From positions 1 through 64,000 of the forward strand of contig JAVLUG010000007.1 of the NCBI GenBank assembly GCA_031629035.1: a stretch of 64,000 nucleotides of DNA, in the 5' to 3' direction. Within the stretch, counting starts at the first letter, position 1, and each line of letters begins with the position of its first letter. Shown here piece after piece: positions 63,415 to 64,000 of the stretch. Origin of the DNA: MVYY01 sp012517575. Its GTDB lineage: Bacteria > Bacteroidota > Bacteroidia > Bacteroidales > Paludibacteraceae. The position numbers and the translations under genes are program-made. The notes beneath the pieces are model-generated. The model did no database searches. It was not told where the DNA came from and was given only the letters and a program-made list of their open reading frames with translations.

Positions 63415-64000
63415 ATGAAAGCCGGTAAGTTATTTGTAATTTTAGGCTTGTTATCCTGTTTTTCTGTAGCTCAGGCTGTCGGCATTCAGAAAACAATCCT
63501 AACCTTTGATGTGAAAGGAAATGAAGAATTGAAAATGGATATTTACTCGGTCGATTCCATATTTTCTTCTCCACAGCCTTGTCTGATGTTTGTATTTGGA
63601 GGGGGTTTCAAAGAAGGAAAAAGAGATGACCCTGGTTATCGGTCGTATTTTGATTATTTTGCAAGAAAAGGATTTGTGGTTGTCTCTATAGACTATCGAT
63701 TGGGTATGAAAGGGGAAAAAGCACCCGGAGTTTTTAATACCAAACCTTTGGAAAATGCAATTTCATTAGCGGTTTCTGATTTATATTCTGCTACAAAATT
63801 CCTCATAGAAAAGGCTGATTCTTTGAATATCGATAAAAATCGAATCTTAATCAGTGGCTCAAGTGCCGGCGCCATTACTGTACTTCAAGCAGAATACAAA
63901 TTAAAAAATCGGCATACTATCGCGTCTGGATTACCGCAAGATTTTAGTTATGCTGGCGTTATTTCTTTTGCAGGTGGCATTTTCAGCATAGAAGGCATGC
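63415..64000 (+). CDS. Secreted alpha/beta-hydrolase (esterase-like), truncated by window edge
   Basis: The first 195 codons are open to the end of the window. A signal peptide (about 1-21, SVAQA) is followed by a fold-typical order: MFVFGGGFKEGKRD (oxyanion-hole region), VVVSIDYRLG, then the nucleophile elbow G-S-S-A-G at ISGSSAGAITVLQAEY. The catalytic Asp and His would lie beyond the edge. It resembles carbohydrate or polyketide-type esterases often found next to PULs (deacetylation of glycans). It is divergent from the sigma factor gene. Role in the PUL is inference. Confidence 0.75.
   Translation, partial: MKAGKLFVILGLLSCFSVAQAVGIQKTILTFDVKGNEELKMDIYSVDSIFSSPQPCLMFVFGGGFKEGKRDDPGYRSYFDYFARKGFVVVSIDYRLGMKGEKAPGVFNTKPLENAISLAVSDLYSATKFLIEKADSLNIDKNRILISGSSAGAITVLQAEYKLKNRHTIASGLPQDFSYAGVISFAGGIFSIEGM

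Noticed and set aside
63693..63875. 60-residue minus-strand frame at the right edge
   Set aside because: It is antisense to the clearly coding, truncated esterase-like gene on the plus strand.
1..64000. CRISPR array
   Set aside because: No regularly spaced short direct repeats with unique spacers and no cas-like genes were seen; the only tandem repeats are the 231-bp coding repeat and one 16-mer pair.

Overview
The window is a 64 kb piece of a low-GC Bacteroidetes chromosome, most likely order Bacteroidales. The evidence is three SusC/SusD-like or TonB-linked uptake loci, type IX secretion (T9SS) C-terminal domains, DUF3256/TamB, DUF4286 and DUF3823 family proteins, and promoters of the Bacteroidetes form TTTG-N19/20-TAnnTTTG. 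Butyrate kinase and alanine dehydrogenase fit a fermentative lifestyle. I cannot name the genus from sequence alone.
Layout. (1) 1-4400 is an AT-rich accessory strip. It holds two hypothetical minus-strand genes (579-2296), a possible Abi/HEPN-like gene (2714-3391) and a decayed ORF behind it. These sit in two units whose ends carry matching inverted motifs, which looks like gene-cassette architecture. Next comes a 385-bp MITE-like element (3758-4142) with terminal inverted repeats between TA dinucleotides. (2) 4520-10247 is an ABC importer of the FecBCD/BtuFCD type followed by a TonB-dependent receptor. (3) 10741-20224 (minus) is a polysaccharide utilisation locus (PUL): surface lipoprotein, GH76-type glycosidase, SusC, SusD and a DUF3823 lipoprotein, ending in a strong terminator. 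(4) 20706-23079 carries rpsF-rpsR-rplI, an azoreductase-like flavoprotein and type B L31. (5) 23136-31088 carries DUF3256, TamB, TsaD, an exosortase-family membrane protease and butyrate kinase. (6) 31384-36236 is rimP-nusA-infB with a terminator-like hairpin in its leader, followed by coaE. (7) 37287-44720 (minus) encodes three large secreted proteins: a beta-helix protein, a tandem-repeat T9SS protein and a 1529-residue Asp-box/LamG/PKD T9SS protein. (8) 45108-50999 carries tRNA-Ala, DUF4286, ruvC, a lactonase, a RelA/SpoT enzyme and alanine dehydrogenase. (9) 51145-63237 (minus) is a second PUL: ECF sigma factor, FecR anti-sigma, STN-containing SusC, SusD, GH20, a glycan-binding-like lipoprotein and a second GH20. 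A truncated esterase-like gene runs off the right edge.
The genes work together as follows. PUL 2 is a self-contained trans-envelope signalling and uptake system for beta-linked HexNAc glycans: the STN domain of SusC should touch FecR, which releases the sigma factor. PUL 1 has no visible regulator in the window and likely targets alpha-mannan-like material. The three secreted proteins would use T9SS machinery encoded elsewhere. The most unusual structures are the cassette-like boundaries and MITE at the left end, the rimP leader hairpin, a TamB gene without a normal start codon ahead of its membrane anchor, and a nearly perfect 231-bp tandem repeat inside a secreted protein.
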